Shown here: positions 52,762-60,234 of the stretch, piece by piece | Numbering within the stretch: position 1 is the stretch's first letter | How the letters are laid out: every line of letters begins with the position of its first letter | Source of the DNA: Lutraria lutraria | Taxonomy: Eukaryota; Mollusca; Bivalvia; Venerida; Mactridae | Reading direction: 5' to 3' | NCBI GenBank assembly: GCA_964023205.1 | Contig: OZ026833.1 | Coordinates: 44,890,441 to 44,954,440 of the forward strand | DNA: 64,000 nucleotides | Made by a program: the position numbers and the translations under genes | The notes under the pieces: model-generated | Told to the model about the DNA's origin: nothing | The model's input: only the letters and a program-made list of their open reading frames with translations | The model's database searches: none

Positions 52762-52986
52762 CTTGATACAGAATGAAATTAGATCAAGGCAAGGTCACTC
52801 ACTGACTTTGATACAAGGACTCTGATTGGTCCATTTTAACGGTATTTCATTGGTCCATTTTAACGGTATTTCATTGGTCCATTTTTAACGGTATTTCATT
52901 GGTCTATTTCACTGGCATTTCATTGGTCTGTTCTAGGTCAGTGTTTTTCTCATGTTCCATAGCTCATTTATGTTTCATGATTCAAC
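52762..52986. promoter_or_regulatory. Divergent promoter with five phased inverted CCAAT boxes and three AACGG sites
   Basis: ATTGG (inverted CCAAT) occurs at 52825, 52849, 52873, 52898 and 52922, spaced 24-25 bp. The first reads CCAATCAGAG on the minus strand, a good NF-Y site. TAACGG, a Myb-type core, occurs at 52837, 52861 and 52886 between them. The whole is a 24-25 bp tandem repeat. CCAAT arrays with Myb sites are typical of cell-cycle-regulated promoters; this role is inferred. Confidence 0.6.
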
Positions 52987-53214
52987 ATGGGCAACTGCTT
53001 GAAAAGTTCTTCTGATGAACCTGATGAGTTACAAGAAGATGTTTGGGTGGTCAAGATGGGTAATTTGTACCCAGACTTGTCTGAATTCCAAGATGTTAGT
53101 ATTGTCAAGATGGATATCAAGATGGGTAATTTATACCCTGACCTTGCCATCTTTTATGATGAGGATTTGAGAGCCAACTATTGGCGATACCTATTTCTTG
53201 CAGAAATGCAATAA
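52987..53214 (+). CDS. Small predicted myristoylated/palmitoylated protein with two LYPDL motifs
   Basis: 75 residues starting MGNCLKSSSDEPDE. Gly2 with a Ser at position 7 fits N-myristoylation, and Cys4 fits palmitoylation, as in membrane-anchored viral and signalling proteins. KMGNLYPDL is present twice (LYPDL at 27-31 and 49-53, period 22 residues). LYPDL fits the LYPxL/YPxnL late-domain motif that recruits ALIX and the ESCRT machinery. The protein is otherwise acidic, with an aromatic end (NYWRYLFLAEMQ). An obvious guess is a membrane adaptor for budding or egress, which is not established for Polintons. An AATAAA overlaps the stop, and a histone-type hairpin follows 10 nt later. Confidence 0.65.
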   Translation: MGNCLKSSSDEPDELQEDVWVVKMGNLYPDLSEFQDVSIVKMDIKMGNLYPDLAIFYDEDLRANYWRYLFLAEMQ

Positions 53215-53224
53215 ATTACCCAAC

Positions 53225-53240
53225 GGCCCTTATCAGGGCC
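53225..53240 (+). terminator. Histone-type 3' stem-loop, UAUC loop
   Basis: GGCCCTTATCAGGGCC preceded by CCAAC and followed by ACCA, starting 10 nt after the stop of the LYPDL gene. A purine-rich CAAGCAAAGACAAAAG lies about 29 nt downstream, further than usual for a histone downstream element. Confidence 0.7.
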
Positions 53241-53415
53241 ACCATATGTGTTAGATTCGTTTTATATCTCAAGCAAAGACAAAAGCATATTACATTGTCT
53301 ATCATTTTATTTTTGAAAACATTCTAAGTAACAAAGTTCAACAAAATACAACACAATACAACTCACTTAGTCTCCAATTTAAGTCTATACACAATTGTCC
53401 AACACATTGTCCGGA

Positions 53416-53766
53416 TTACACAAAGTCACTCACAGTTTTTGTTGGATTCTTTTTGTATTTACGTTTTTTCTTACTCTGTTCTGCGTCCTGTAGATCGACC
53501 TGTTCACCTTGTTTCTTAGGACATTCTGCGATGAAATGTCCTTGTTCATGACAATAAAAACATTCATTGTTGAAGGGTTCCGTACAGCTGGTAGAATAAT
53601 GTCCTTTCTTTCCACAACGATAACACTTGATATGATCCCATGTTACATTTTTCTGTCCACAGAGCTGATCCGCTAAGTTGTTAAGCTCTTTAATTTTTTT
53701 CTTTAATGAATACATCAAAGTTTGATCTCGGTTCTCTTCAGCTTGGTTCATTTTAGGATCGCTCAT
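53416..53766 (-). CDS. CCHC zinc-knuckle protein (Polinton accessory gene)
   Basis: 116 residues from ATG at 53766. A heptad stretch (LKKKIKELNNLADQL) is followed by two CCHC knuckles, CYRCGKKGHYSTSC and CFYCHEQGHFIAEC (C-x2-C-x4-H-x4-C), and a basic tail (KKKRKYKKNP). Knuckles of this type bind single-stranded nucleic acid in retroviral nucleocapsids and CNBP proteins. A TATA box (CTATAAAAG on the minus strand at 53798-53806) lies about 35 bp above the ATG. The 3' side has a minus-strand AATAAA near 53308 and no histone hairpin, unlike its neighbours. It is probably a nucleic-acid chaperone. Confidence 0.75.
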   Translation of the reverse strand: MSDPKMNQAEENRDQTLMYSLKKKIKELNNLADQLCGQKNVTWDHIKCYRCGKKGHYSTSCTEPFNNECFYCHEQGHFIAECPKKQGEQVDLQDAEQSKKKRKYKKNPTKTVSDFV

Positions 53767-53875
53767 GTTGAAATGATAAAAAACGGACGGAGCGTACGTC
53801 TTTTATAGAGTGTCACGCGTTGTGACCTTGAACCCGAACTATAAAAAACGGCGGAGAAGTTTTAAGATCATAATC
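53767..53875. promoter_or_regulatory. Divergent TATA promoter for the zinc-knuckle and polymerase genes
   Basis: Minus-strand CTATAAAAG at about 53798-53806 and plus-strand CTATAAAAAACGG at 53839-53850 point away from each other. TCAAGGTCA (minus strand, 53823-53831) lies between them. The plus TATA is placed so that transcription would start near 53868, just before the polymerase ATG at 53876. This argues against any upstream start. Confidence 0.65.
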
Positions 53876-56800
53876 ATGTCAGATACCGACAGTACTAGTG
53901 GTGAGGATGAACCTCCAACTAAACGAAGCAAGTTTGAGCCTGTGCGCGACTATTATGACATACAGTCACGCATGGAAAGAAAGTCAAGGAAATTCAAGAC
54001 TCAATCTAGAGTATATGATGTGACATTTCAGCCGTATAATCAATCGTTTGAATTTACAAACAGGTTGTTTAATGATATGATGGATCAGCTCTACAAGAGA
54101 TGTGAAGTGAAGTCGAATGATCGAGTTCGAGTATCTATTCTACATCCTGATTTGGACTTTGGGATACATGTTCCGTTTAATAGGGCATCTCGTATTAGTG
54201 GAGATACATTGTTGGATGAAATTGAACGTGTGGCACAAAGTAACCGTCAATTTAAAATTCATGATGGGGCGGCACAGATGGAAATTACGCATATTGCTAT
54301 GCCACAGGGATCCGGAAAGAAAACGTTTAAAGCACCAAACTTATCCAGTATACGGAAGTCAAAGACAAGTGTTGTGTGTATTGACAATAGTAAAGACTCT
54401 ATGTGTTTAGCTAGATCGATTGTGGTAGGACGGTGCAAACTACATGAAAATCAAACCCCGGAATGGAAAAAACGATGGGATTATATACGTCACTCTAAGA
54501 AAAATCTTCAAAAATACGAAGCTGAAGCACTATTGAAGCAAGTGGGTATTTCATCGGATCAGTCGTGTGGTATAGAAGAATACCAAAAACTACAGGACTA
54601 TCTCTATCCAGGCTATGTGATTAAAATCCATCCACAACATTATGGAAGTGAATTGTTATTCAAACCACCTGCTATGACTGAAAAAAGTCGTGTGATTCAT
54701 ATCTTTCACCATGATAATCATTATGACTGTATCGTATCCATTACCGGATTTCTCGGGCGGAGTTATTATTGTGAATGGTGCGATATCAGTTATGATCACC
54801 GTGAAGGACACCAGTGTAGCCATATTTGTCAGTGTTATGCTCACACCCTGTGCCCAGCAGGCCAATCTATAAGATGTCCGGATTGTCATCGCCTATTCCA
54901 GAGTCAGGCATGTTTTGACAATCATAAAACTAAAACGGGAAAACAACGTAAAACCATTTGTGAATCCGTATGGAATTGTAAGAAATGTGGGCAAAAGGTG
55001 CTTGGAACGAAACGGAATCATGTTTGCCCAGGGACAAAGAAATGCAGGTGTTGTAAAGCCATAGTAGGACCAGATCATGACTGTTACATTCCAACGTATG
55101 AACCACCCGATAGAAAACAACCAGAAGTACCATTCATCTTTTTTGATTTTGAATGTCGTTTTGATTCTGGAGAACATATCCCTAATTTTTGTGTGGCTCA
55201 ACGTGCTTGTGGTGACTGTATGTGTAAGTCAGTGAAAGTTCCATGTGAGTATTGTGAAGAGGTGAATGAAGCCAGACAAATGACATTCCGTGGTGAAAAT
55301 ACGTTACAACAATTCTGTACTTGGCTATTCCTCCCTACCCATCGAGGATCGACAGTGATAGCCCACAATGCTCAAGGCTATGACGCTCAGTTTATTCTTA
55401 GATATGTGGTTACTCAGGGGACGGCGAAACCCCAGTTGATTATGAATGGTAGTAAAATCATTCAATTGAGAGTGCATGGAATACGCATGATTGACTCCCT
55501 CAGTTTCCTGAGTATGCCTCTCTCCTATTTTCCCAATACATTTGGACTGACCGAGTTAGCCAAAGGATGGTTTCCATTCTATGCAAACACCTTGGCGTAT
55601 CAAGATTATGTGGGACCTTATTTGCCGCTACACTTTTACAAAACGGATAGTATGAAACCAGAGCGACGTGAAGAGTTTTTAACCTGGTACAATGAAAGAA
55701 AAGGTGACGTATTTGATTTTCAAAAGGAAATGGAGAAATACTGTCAATCGGATGTAGACATTTTAAGACGCGGATGTGGAGAATTTCGTCAACAATTATT
55801 GGACAGTGATCAAATAGATCCATTTACTGAAGCTACCACATTAGCTCAAGTGTGTAACAAAGCCTGGCGCAAAAATTCCATGCCACCTCATAGTTTAGCC
55901 GTGATTTCGGATGCCGGGTATCCCAATAAAACCCGGTATTCCATGAAAGGCATACGTTGGCTACAAATGATGGCTGTCACCGAAGAGATACATATTCGAC
56001 ATGCCTTGAATAACAAAGGCGAAGTCAAAATTGGACCTTATAACGTGGATGGCTATTGTCAAGAGACCAACACCGTGTATGAATTCATGGGATGTTGGTA
56101 TCATGGGTGCCCCACCTGTTTTCCTAACCGAAGTACCATTAATCCATATACTTTGAGAAGCATGCAACAGGCCTATCACGATACGTATAAGCGACTGGAG
56201 TCTTTGAAAGAACAGGGGTACCCTGTTGTGGTCATGTGGGAATGTGAATTTGATCAGCGTTGTCAAAAGGATCCTACCTATAAGACAAGAGTGGAACGAT
56301 TCTATCATGGTCAAGACCCGATACAACCCAGGGAAGCTTTGTTCGGAGGTCGTACGAATGCCGTCCGACTGTATCATGAAGTAGACAACGATCAAGAAAT
56401 CAAATATGTGGATATTTGTTCTCTCTATCCGTATGTGAACAAGTACAGGGCTTATCCGATAGGTCATCCAGTGATCATGAGTCAAGAACAAATTGATCAA
56501 CAGCATATTGAGAAATACAAAGGACTGATTAAATGCCGTGTTCTACCCCCGCAAGATTTATGGATGCCTGTCTTACCCATACACTGTAATAGTAAAATGG
56601 TGTTTACGCTATGCCGTACCTGTGCTGAGAAGGAGATGGATTATTGTACACATTCATCGTATGAACGGTTCTTGTATGGCACATGGACTCATGTTGAATT
56701 GGCTAAAGCTATTGCTTTAGGCTATCAAGTATCAAAAGTGTATCATGTATGGCACTGGGATGAATGGAGTACGGACGTCTATCGGCAATACATTGACAAA

Positions 56801-57667
56801 TACTTGAAAATGAAACAAGAGGCTAGTGGATATCCTCCAGGGGTGGATACGGAAGAGGCTCAAGATAAATTTAAACAAGATTATTTTGAAGCAGAAGGAA
56901 TTCGTTTGCAACAGGTGGAGAAAAATCCAGGAAAACGAGCTTTTGCCAAAACCATGCTGAATTGTCTCTGGGGTAAAAATGCTCAAACTAACCTCTTGCC
57001 TAAAACAGAGTATGTTCATCGATTGGACCAGTTCTACGGAATACTGAACGATCCTAAAAAGTCTGTGAAATATGCAGAGTGTTTTGATCATGATGAATTC
57101 ATGTTAATGAATTATACTGATGAATCGGACAAAGCAGACCCTCATTCATCAGCCAATCCTGTGGTGGCTTCATTTGTGACGGCTTATGCTCGATTAGAAC
57201 TGTACAAAGTGCTTGAACCTCTAGGAAAGAGAGTACTGTATTTTGACACAGACAGTTGTATGTACATTCATGACCCTGATGGCTATAATGTTCCTATTAT
57301 CTCCAGTCGATTGGGAAAATGGACAGATGAGGTACCAAAGGGTCGTATTGTGAGATATGTCGCTTTAGGTCCAAAGAACTATGGCTATGAATACATTGAA
57401 AACGGTGAACTCCATCAAAAATGCAAAGTGAAAGGCATTACGTTAGACTACAATGCCACTCAACAAGTGAATTTCAATACGATGGTGGATTGTGTGAAAG
57501 ACAGACACCATTATTCGACCGTAGTTGAATATGCTTCTCGGATTAAACGTCATAAGGACAGAACCGTGACCAGTGAGAAACAAGTCAAAACATTTCGTTC
57601 GGTGTATACCAAACGTATTGTGGTCGAGAATCATATGACTGTGCCTTATGGTTATCTACATGACTGA
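53876..57667 (+). CDS. pPolB: Polinton family B DNA polymerase (protein-primed type)
   Basis: 1263 residues from the first ATG (MSDTDSTSGEDEPPTKRSK). The open frame upstream has no ATG and overlaps the TATA box. The N-terminal third holds a conserved Polinton region and a Cys/His-rich zone (HICQCYAHTLCPAGQ ... CPDCHRLF ... CKKCG ... CRCC). Proofreading exonuclease: Exo I D424-F-E426, Exo II N498...D503, Exo III Y622...D626. A VDGY ... EFMGCWYHGCPTC segment lies before the polymerase core, as in other Polinton enzymes. Polymerase: motif A D846-ICSLYP, motif B K1025..N1029..G1033, motif C D1124-T-D-S. All catalytic residues are present. It would copy the linear element from protein-primed ends. 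No frameshift was seen. Confidence 0.93.
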   Translation: MSDTDSTSGEDEPPTKRSKFEPVRDYYDIQSRMERKSRKFKTQSRVYDVTFQPYNQSFEFTNRLFNDMMDQLYKRCEVKSNDRVRVSILHPDLDFGIHVPFNRASRISGDTLLDEIERVAQSNRQFKIHDGAAQMEITHIAMPQGSGKKTFKAPNLSSIRKSKTSVVCIDNSKDSMCLARSIVVGRCKLHENQTPEWKKRWDYIRHSKKNLQKYEAEALLKQVGISSDQSCGIEEYQKLQDYLYPGYVIKIHPQHYGSELLFKPPAMTEKSRVIHIFHHDNHYDCIVSITGFLGRSYYCEWCDISYDHREGHQCSHICQCYAHTLCPAGQSIRCPDCHRLFQSQACFDNHKTKTGKQRKTICESVWNCKKCGQKVLGTKRNHVCPGTKKCRCCKAIVGPDHDCYIPTYEPPDRKQPEVPFIFFDFECRFDSGEHIPNFCVAQRACGDCMCKSVKVPCEYCEEVNEARQMTFRGENTLQQFCTWLFLPTHRGSTVIAHNAQGYDAQFILRYVVTQGTAKPQLIMNGSKIIQLRVHGIRMIDSLSFLSMPLSYFPNTFGLTELAKGWFPFYANTLAYQDYVGPYLPLHFYKTDSMKPERREEFLTWYNERKGDVFDFQKEMEKYCQSDVDILRRGCGEFRQQLLDSDQIDPFTEATTLAQVCNKAWRKNSMPPHSLAVISDAGYPNKTRYSMKGIRWLQMMAVTEEIHIRHALNNKGEVKIGPYNVDGYCQETNTVYEFMGCWYHGCPTCFPNRSTINPYTLRSMQQAYHDTYKRLESLKEQGYPVVVMWECEFDQRCQKDPTYKTRVERFYHGQDPIQPREALFGGRTNAVRLYHEVDNDQEIKYVDICSLYPYVNKYRAYPIGHPVIMSQEQIDQQHIEKYKGLIKCRVLPPQDLWMPVLPIHCNSKMVFTLCRTCAEKEMDYCTHSSYERFLYGTWTHVELAKAIALGYQVSKVYHVWHWDEWSTDVYRQYIDKYLKMKQEASGYPPGVDTEEAQDKFKQDYFEAEGIRLQQVEKNPGKRAFAKTMLNCLWGKNAQTNLLPKTEYVHRLDQFYGILNDPKKSVKYAECFDHDEFMLMNYTDESDKADPHSSANPVVASFVTAYARLELYKVLEPLGKRVLYFDTDSCMYIHDPDGYNVPIISSRLGKWTDEVPKGRIVRYVALGPKNYGYEYIENGELHQKCKVKGITLDYNATQQVNFNTMVDCVKDRHHYSTVVEYASRIKRHKDRTVTSEKQVKTFRSVYTKRIVVENHMTVPYGYLHD

Positions 57668-57732
57668 CCTTGACCTTTTAGGATACCTTTTGGCCTAGAA
57701 CAAGTCATCTAAAATTCATTATTCATAAAGAC

Positions 57733-58359
57733 ATGGATTGGATACCCTTACTACCGATAGAGCTGAGACTTAAAATTTATCGTTATGTCATATGGGCTAA
57801 CGCTAAAACATGGAAGATGGAGTTAGTGCACACATGGGCTACTCATAATGCTATACATAGCTTACAACATACAAATCATCGACGGATAGAGAGACTGTTG
57901 AAGGATGTAGGTGATCGCCAGGACTTGTCATTCAACCAAAAATTACCTATTCTACGAAAACTGAATGTGGTACAACAAAGCTTAGATCGTATGTTATCTA
58001 CGACATGGGATTTTTTAATCCACGATGCTAATTTGAGCGACGTATCTGCCTTAGCTAACAATTTTCGTTCTACCCCCAATGTGATATGGTTCAGTATGGC
58101 TGAAGAGGACAATGGGAGATCTCACCCCGGATGGCGTCAGTATTCACAGTTTAAAATACGTGGTATCATGGTATTTAAGAGACAGGTACCGTTCACTCAT
58201 GTTATTCATATTCTACAGTATCGTGCCGTGTTCTATAAATTAAGGCACCGTTTAAGAGAAGTCAAAGACGAGATTGAAGCCGTTCATGCGAATCGACCTA
58301 GAATAGTGATTTGTTCAGGAAATATTCAATTATGGTTAAACCATCTAGACGATTTATAA
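57733..58359 (+). CDS. F-box-like N-terminus protein, Polinton gene of unknown role
   Basis: 208 residues from ATG at 57733, 65 nt after the polymerase stop. It begins MDWIPLLPIELRLKIYRYV, which has the LPxELxxxIxxYV pattern of an F-box helix. The rest is helical with no recognised domain (LRKLNVVQQSLDRML; HILQYRAVFYKLRHRL). An F-box would link a target to a Skp1-Cullin ubiquitin ligase. Only the first helix matches, so this is tentative. A TCAAGGTCA (minus strand) lies at 57665-57673, above the start. Confidence 0.6.
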   Translation: MDWIPLLPIELRLKIYRYVIWANAKTWKMELVHTWATHNAIHSLQHTNHRRIERLLKDVGDRQDLSFNQKLPILRKLNVVQQSLDRMLSTTWDFLIHDANLSDVSALANNFRSTPNVIWFSMAEEDNGRSHPGWRQYSQFKIRGIMVFKRQVPFTHVIHILQYRAVFYKLRHRLREVKDEIEAVHANRPRIVICSGNIQLWLNHLDDL

Positions 58360-58619
58360 GTTTATATTACATTTTGGATTTTGAGCTGTATACGGATACG
58401 TTATACAGTATTGTACAAGATGACCTTGTCAAGGTCAAGGACATTCGCGCGTGGATTCTGAACCCTCACACGTTTGAACTATTTAGACAGATGATTCGTG
58501 ATGCTATGATCAGTGCACACTTAGACTTGAAAGCTATCCATCGAGACGATTGGAATACTTATGTATGTAACGATAGAGTGATTCACACGATTCAAGAATG
58601 GAACAGTTTGATATTATGA
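58332..58619 (+). CDS. Small Polinton protein, paralog of the next gene
   Basis: 95 residues from ATG at 58332; the longer open frame to 58311 starts at TTG and is not used here. It overlaps the previous gene by 28 nt. The C-terminal half reads W-I-L-NPHTFELFRQMI ... DWNTYVCNDRVIHTIQEW, which aligns with IRQQLSTPDMFEEMKHG ... DWFKQVVNNDSVLTFLSQF in the next gene. Function not recognised. A palindromic TGACCTTGTCAAGGTCA sits inside it. Confidence 0.5.
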   Translation: MVKPSRRFISLYYILDFELYTDTLYSIVQDDLVKVKDIRAWILNPHTFELFRQMIRDAMISAHLDLKAIHRDDWNTYVCNDRVIHTIQEWNSLIL

Positions 58620-58954
58620 ACCATACCCTGTTGAGAAAAGCATTGGTATTTGCTTATCGTATGAAGATACCTGAAGGTCATCATTCTCTGGAATGGATTC
58701 GACAACAGTTGAGTACACCAGACATGTTTGAAGAAATGAAACATGGACTTCATGTAATGAATTCGTACCAATCAGTACCCATGGACTTGAGTGAAACGGA
58801 TTGGTTCAAACAGGTGGTGAACAATGACTCTGTGTTAACATTTCTGAGTCAATTTGGACATTCAGAATGTGTGTTTGAATTTTCTGACAAACTGTTGTTA
58901 CCCTTACATGACATGTGTTGTTCTTGTTGTGATTATTCTTGTACTCATACATAA
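58598..58954 (+). CDS. Small Polinton protein with Cys-rich end
   Basis: 118 residues from ATG at 58598, overlapping the previous gene by 22 nt in another frame. It is a paralog of that gene by shared W..L..P..F..M and DW...V..D.V patterns. It ends DMCCSCCDYSCTHT, a Cys cluster that could bind metal or be acylated. An AATAAA (58981-58987) follows, which may end the transcript beginning at the polymerase or at 57733. Confidence 0.55.
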   Translation: MEQFDIMNHTLLRKALVFAYRMKIPEGHHSLEWIRQQLSTPDMFEEMKHGLHVMNSYQSVPMDLSETDWFKQVVNNDSVLTFLSQFGHSECVFEFSDKLLLPLHDMCCSCCDYSCTHT

Positions 58955-59027
58955 ACTTGTAATTTATGTTGTACACAAATAAATAAAATGTTTTTCTTCC
59001 AATAGTGTTAGTTGTGATTTTCACGTC

Positions 59028-59675
59028 ATGGAGTCCAGTTTACTTTTTAAGCATCCTTGCAATATGTTTATCGCAGGCCCTAGTGGCTCTGGTAAAACAC
59101 AATTCGTAAAAAAGGTGTTGGAATACAAATCAGATTTGTTTCAAGTAGTACCTGAGCGTATTGTATGGTGTTACAAAGAATGGCAAGTAGCCTATGCACA
59201 ATTACAAGAACAAGAACCTAGTATTCGGTTCATACAGGGGATACCTGACGAGGATGAAGAGATAGTAGAGGATACATCCATTCCTCATTTAATTATATTT
59301 GATGACATGCTTGGTGATAAAGATGAAGAGAAAATCAAATTATGGTTTACACGAAAAGGTCACCATCGTAATGCTAGTGTGATCTACATTACACAAAACA
59401 TGTTTCAACAATCGAAAGCCAGTCGTACCCTGAGTTTAAATGCACATTACATGATCTTATTTCAAAACACAAGAGATAAAGGACAAATCAAAGTGTTGGC
59501 GAATCAAATTCAATTGCCACACTTGTTACCCGCTTATCAAGATGCTATCTCTACACCTCATGGGTATTTAGTGATTGACTTTCACCCTCAAACACCAGAC
59601 AGTTATCGGTTAAGAACTGATATTTTTCATCACTGGATCACTGGAGAAAAACGTGGGCCAGTTGTGTATATATAA
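59028..59675 (+). CDS. Packaging ATPase (FtsK/HerA, A32-like)
   Basis: 215 residues. Walker A GPSGSGKT at 17-24, Walker B LIIFDD at 88-93, and a sensor-type SVIYITQN at 117-124. This fits the small genome-packaging ATPases of Polintons and related double-jelly-roll viruses, which pump DNA into preformed capsids. Length is usual for the family. An A/T-rich AAATAAAA about 45 nt upstream could act as a TATA element. Confidence 0.88.
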   Translation: MESSLLFKHPCNMFIAGPSGSGKTQFVKKVLEYKSDLFQVVPERIVWCYKEWQVAYAQLQEQEPSIRFIQGIPDEDEEIVEDTSIPHLIIFDDMLGDKDEEKIKLWFTRKGHHRNASVIYITQNMFQQSKASRTLSLNAHYMILFQNTRDKGQIKVLANQIQLPHLLPAYQDAISTPHGYLVIDFHPQTPDSYRLRTDIFHHWITGEKRGPVVYI

Positions 59676-59709
59676 ACATCGTTTACTCATATAAGATCAT
59701 TCAGTCATC
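59663..59709 (+). promoter_or_regulatory. TATA promoter of the H1-like gene
   Basis: GTGTATATATAAACATC lies at the end of the ATPase gene. A TCAGTC initiator-like site follows about 30 nt later, just before the ATG at 59710. Confidence 0.55.
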
Positions 59710-60234
59710 ATGTCAGCCACAGCCATAGCTCAATCGTTAGAACATTTGGGTCAGGAACGAGACCCTACTGTACGGGAGCAAATGCTACGGTCTGGATTAA
59801 AAGAAATGCTCAAGTGGTTCACCTTAGCAGCAAAGGTGATTTTAAAAAAGAAAATTGTGCTACCTAAACAAACACAAAACTTTATGCAAAAACATCAGCA
59901 TGAATTAGAGCAGCTGGGAGATGATCAAGTGGACATGGATACTAAACGTCAACTCATATTGAAACCAGGAGGAGGTGGATTTCTTGGTGGAGTCATGATA
60001 CGAAGTTTACTCCGATGGAATGGTCAAAAGACAATTCGTAAATTTGTAAAATCTCCAGCTAAAAAAGCCAGAAAAGCGCCTGCTAGAAAACCTAGAAAAT
60101 CTCCAGCTAAAAGAGCAAGAAAAGCACCAGCCAGAAAACCTAAAAAAGCTAGAAAATCGCCTGCCAAGATCAATGAACGTTTTATTACTCTCCGTCGTCG
60201 AAAGCAAACCACCCAACACCCTCTATGGCTGTAA
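59710..60234 (+). CDS. Basic virion/core-type protein with histone H1-like tail
   Basis: 174 residues. Residues about 27-105 (LKEMLKWFTLAAKVILKKKI ... KPGGGGFLGGVM) parallel the protein at 60878 (SKEMIQCVAECCQNVLKGNV ... NQKGGLFPLLA), so the two are paralogs. The C-terminal part has SPAKKARKAPARKPRKSPAK-type repeats, as in histone H1 tails and in adenovirus-like core proteins. A DNA-condensing virion core role is inferred from this composition. Confidence 0.7.
   Translation: MSATAIAQSLEHLGQERDPTVREQMLRSGLKEMLKWFTLAAKVILKKKIVLPKQTQNFMQKHQHELEQLGDDQVDMDTKRQLILKPGGGGFLGGVMIRSLLRWNGQKTIRKFVKSPAKKARKAPARKPRKSPAKRARKAPARKPKKARKSPAKINERFITLRRRKQTTQHPLWL

Noticed and set aside
53416..53766. LxCxE-type retinoblastoma-binding motif in FYCHE
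   Set aside because: The residues belong to the second zinc knuckle and the first position is Phe, not Leu.
53810..53875. Upstream extension of the polymerase frame by 22 codons
   Set aside because: Begins at GTG and contains the TATA box, so it should not be transcribed.
60007..60219. Antisense open frames over the H1-like gene
   Set aside because: They mirror the lysine/alanine-rich repeats and have Phe/Ser low complexity; no independent support.
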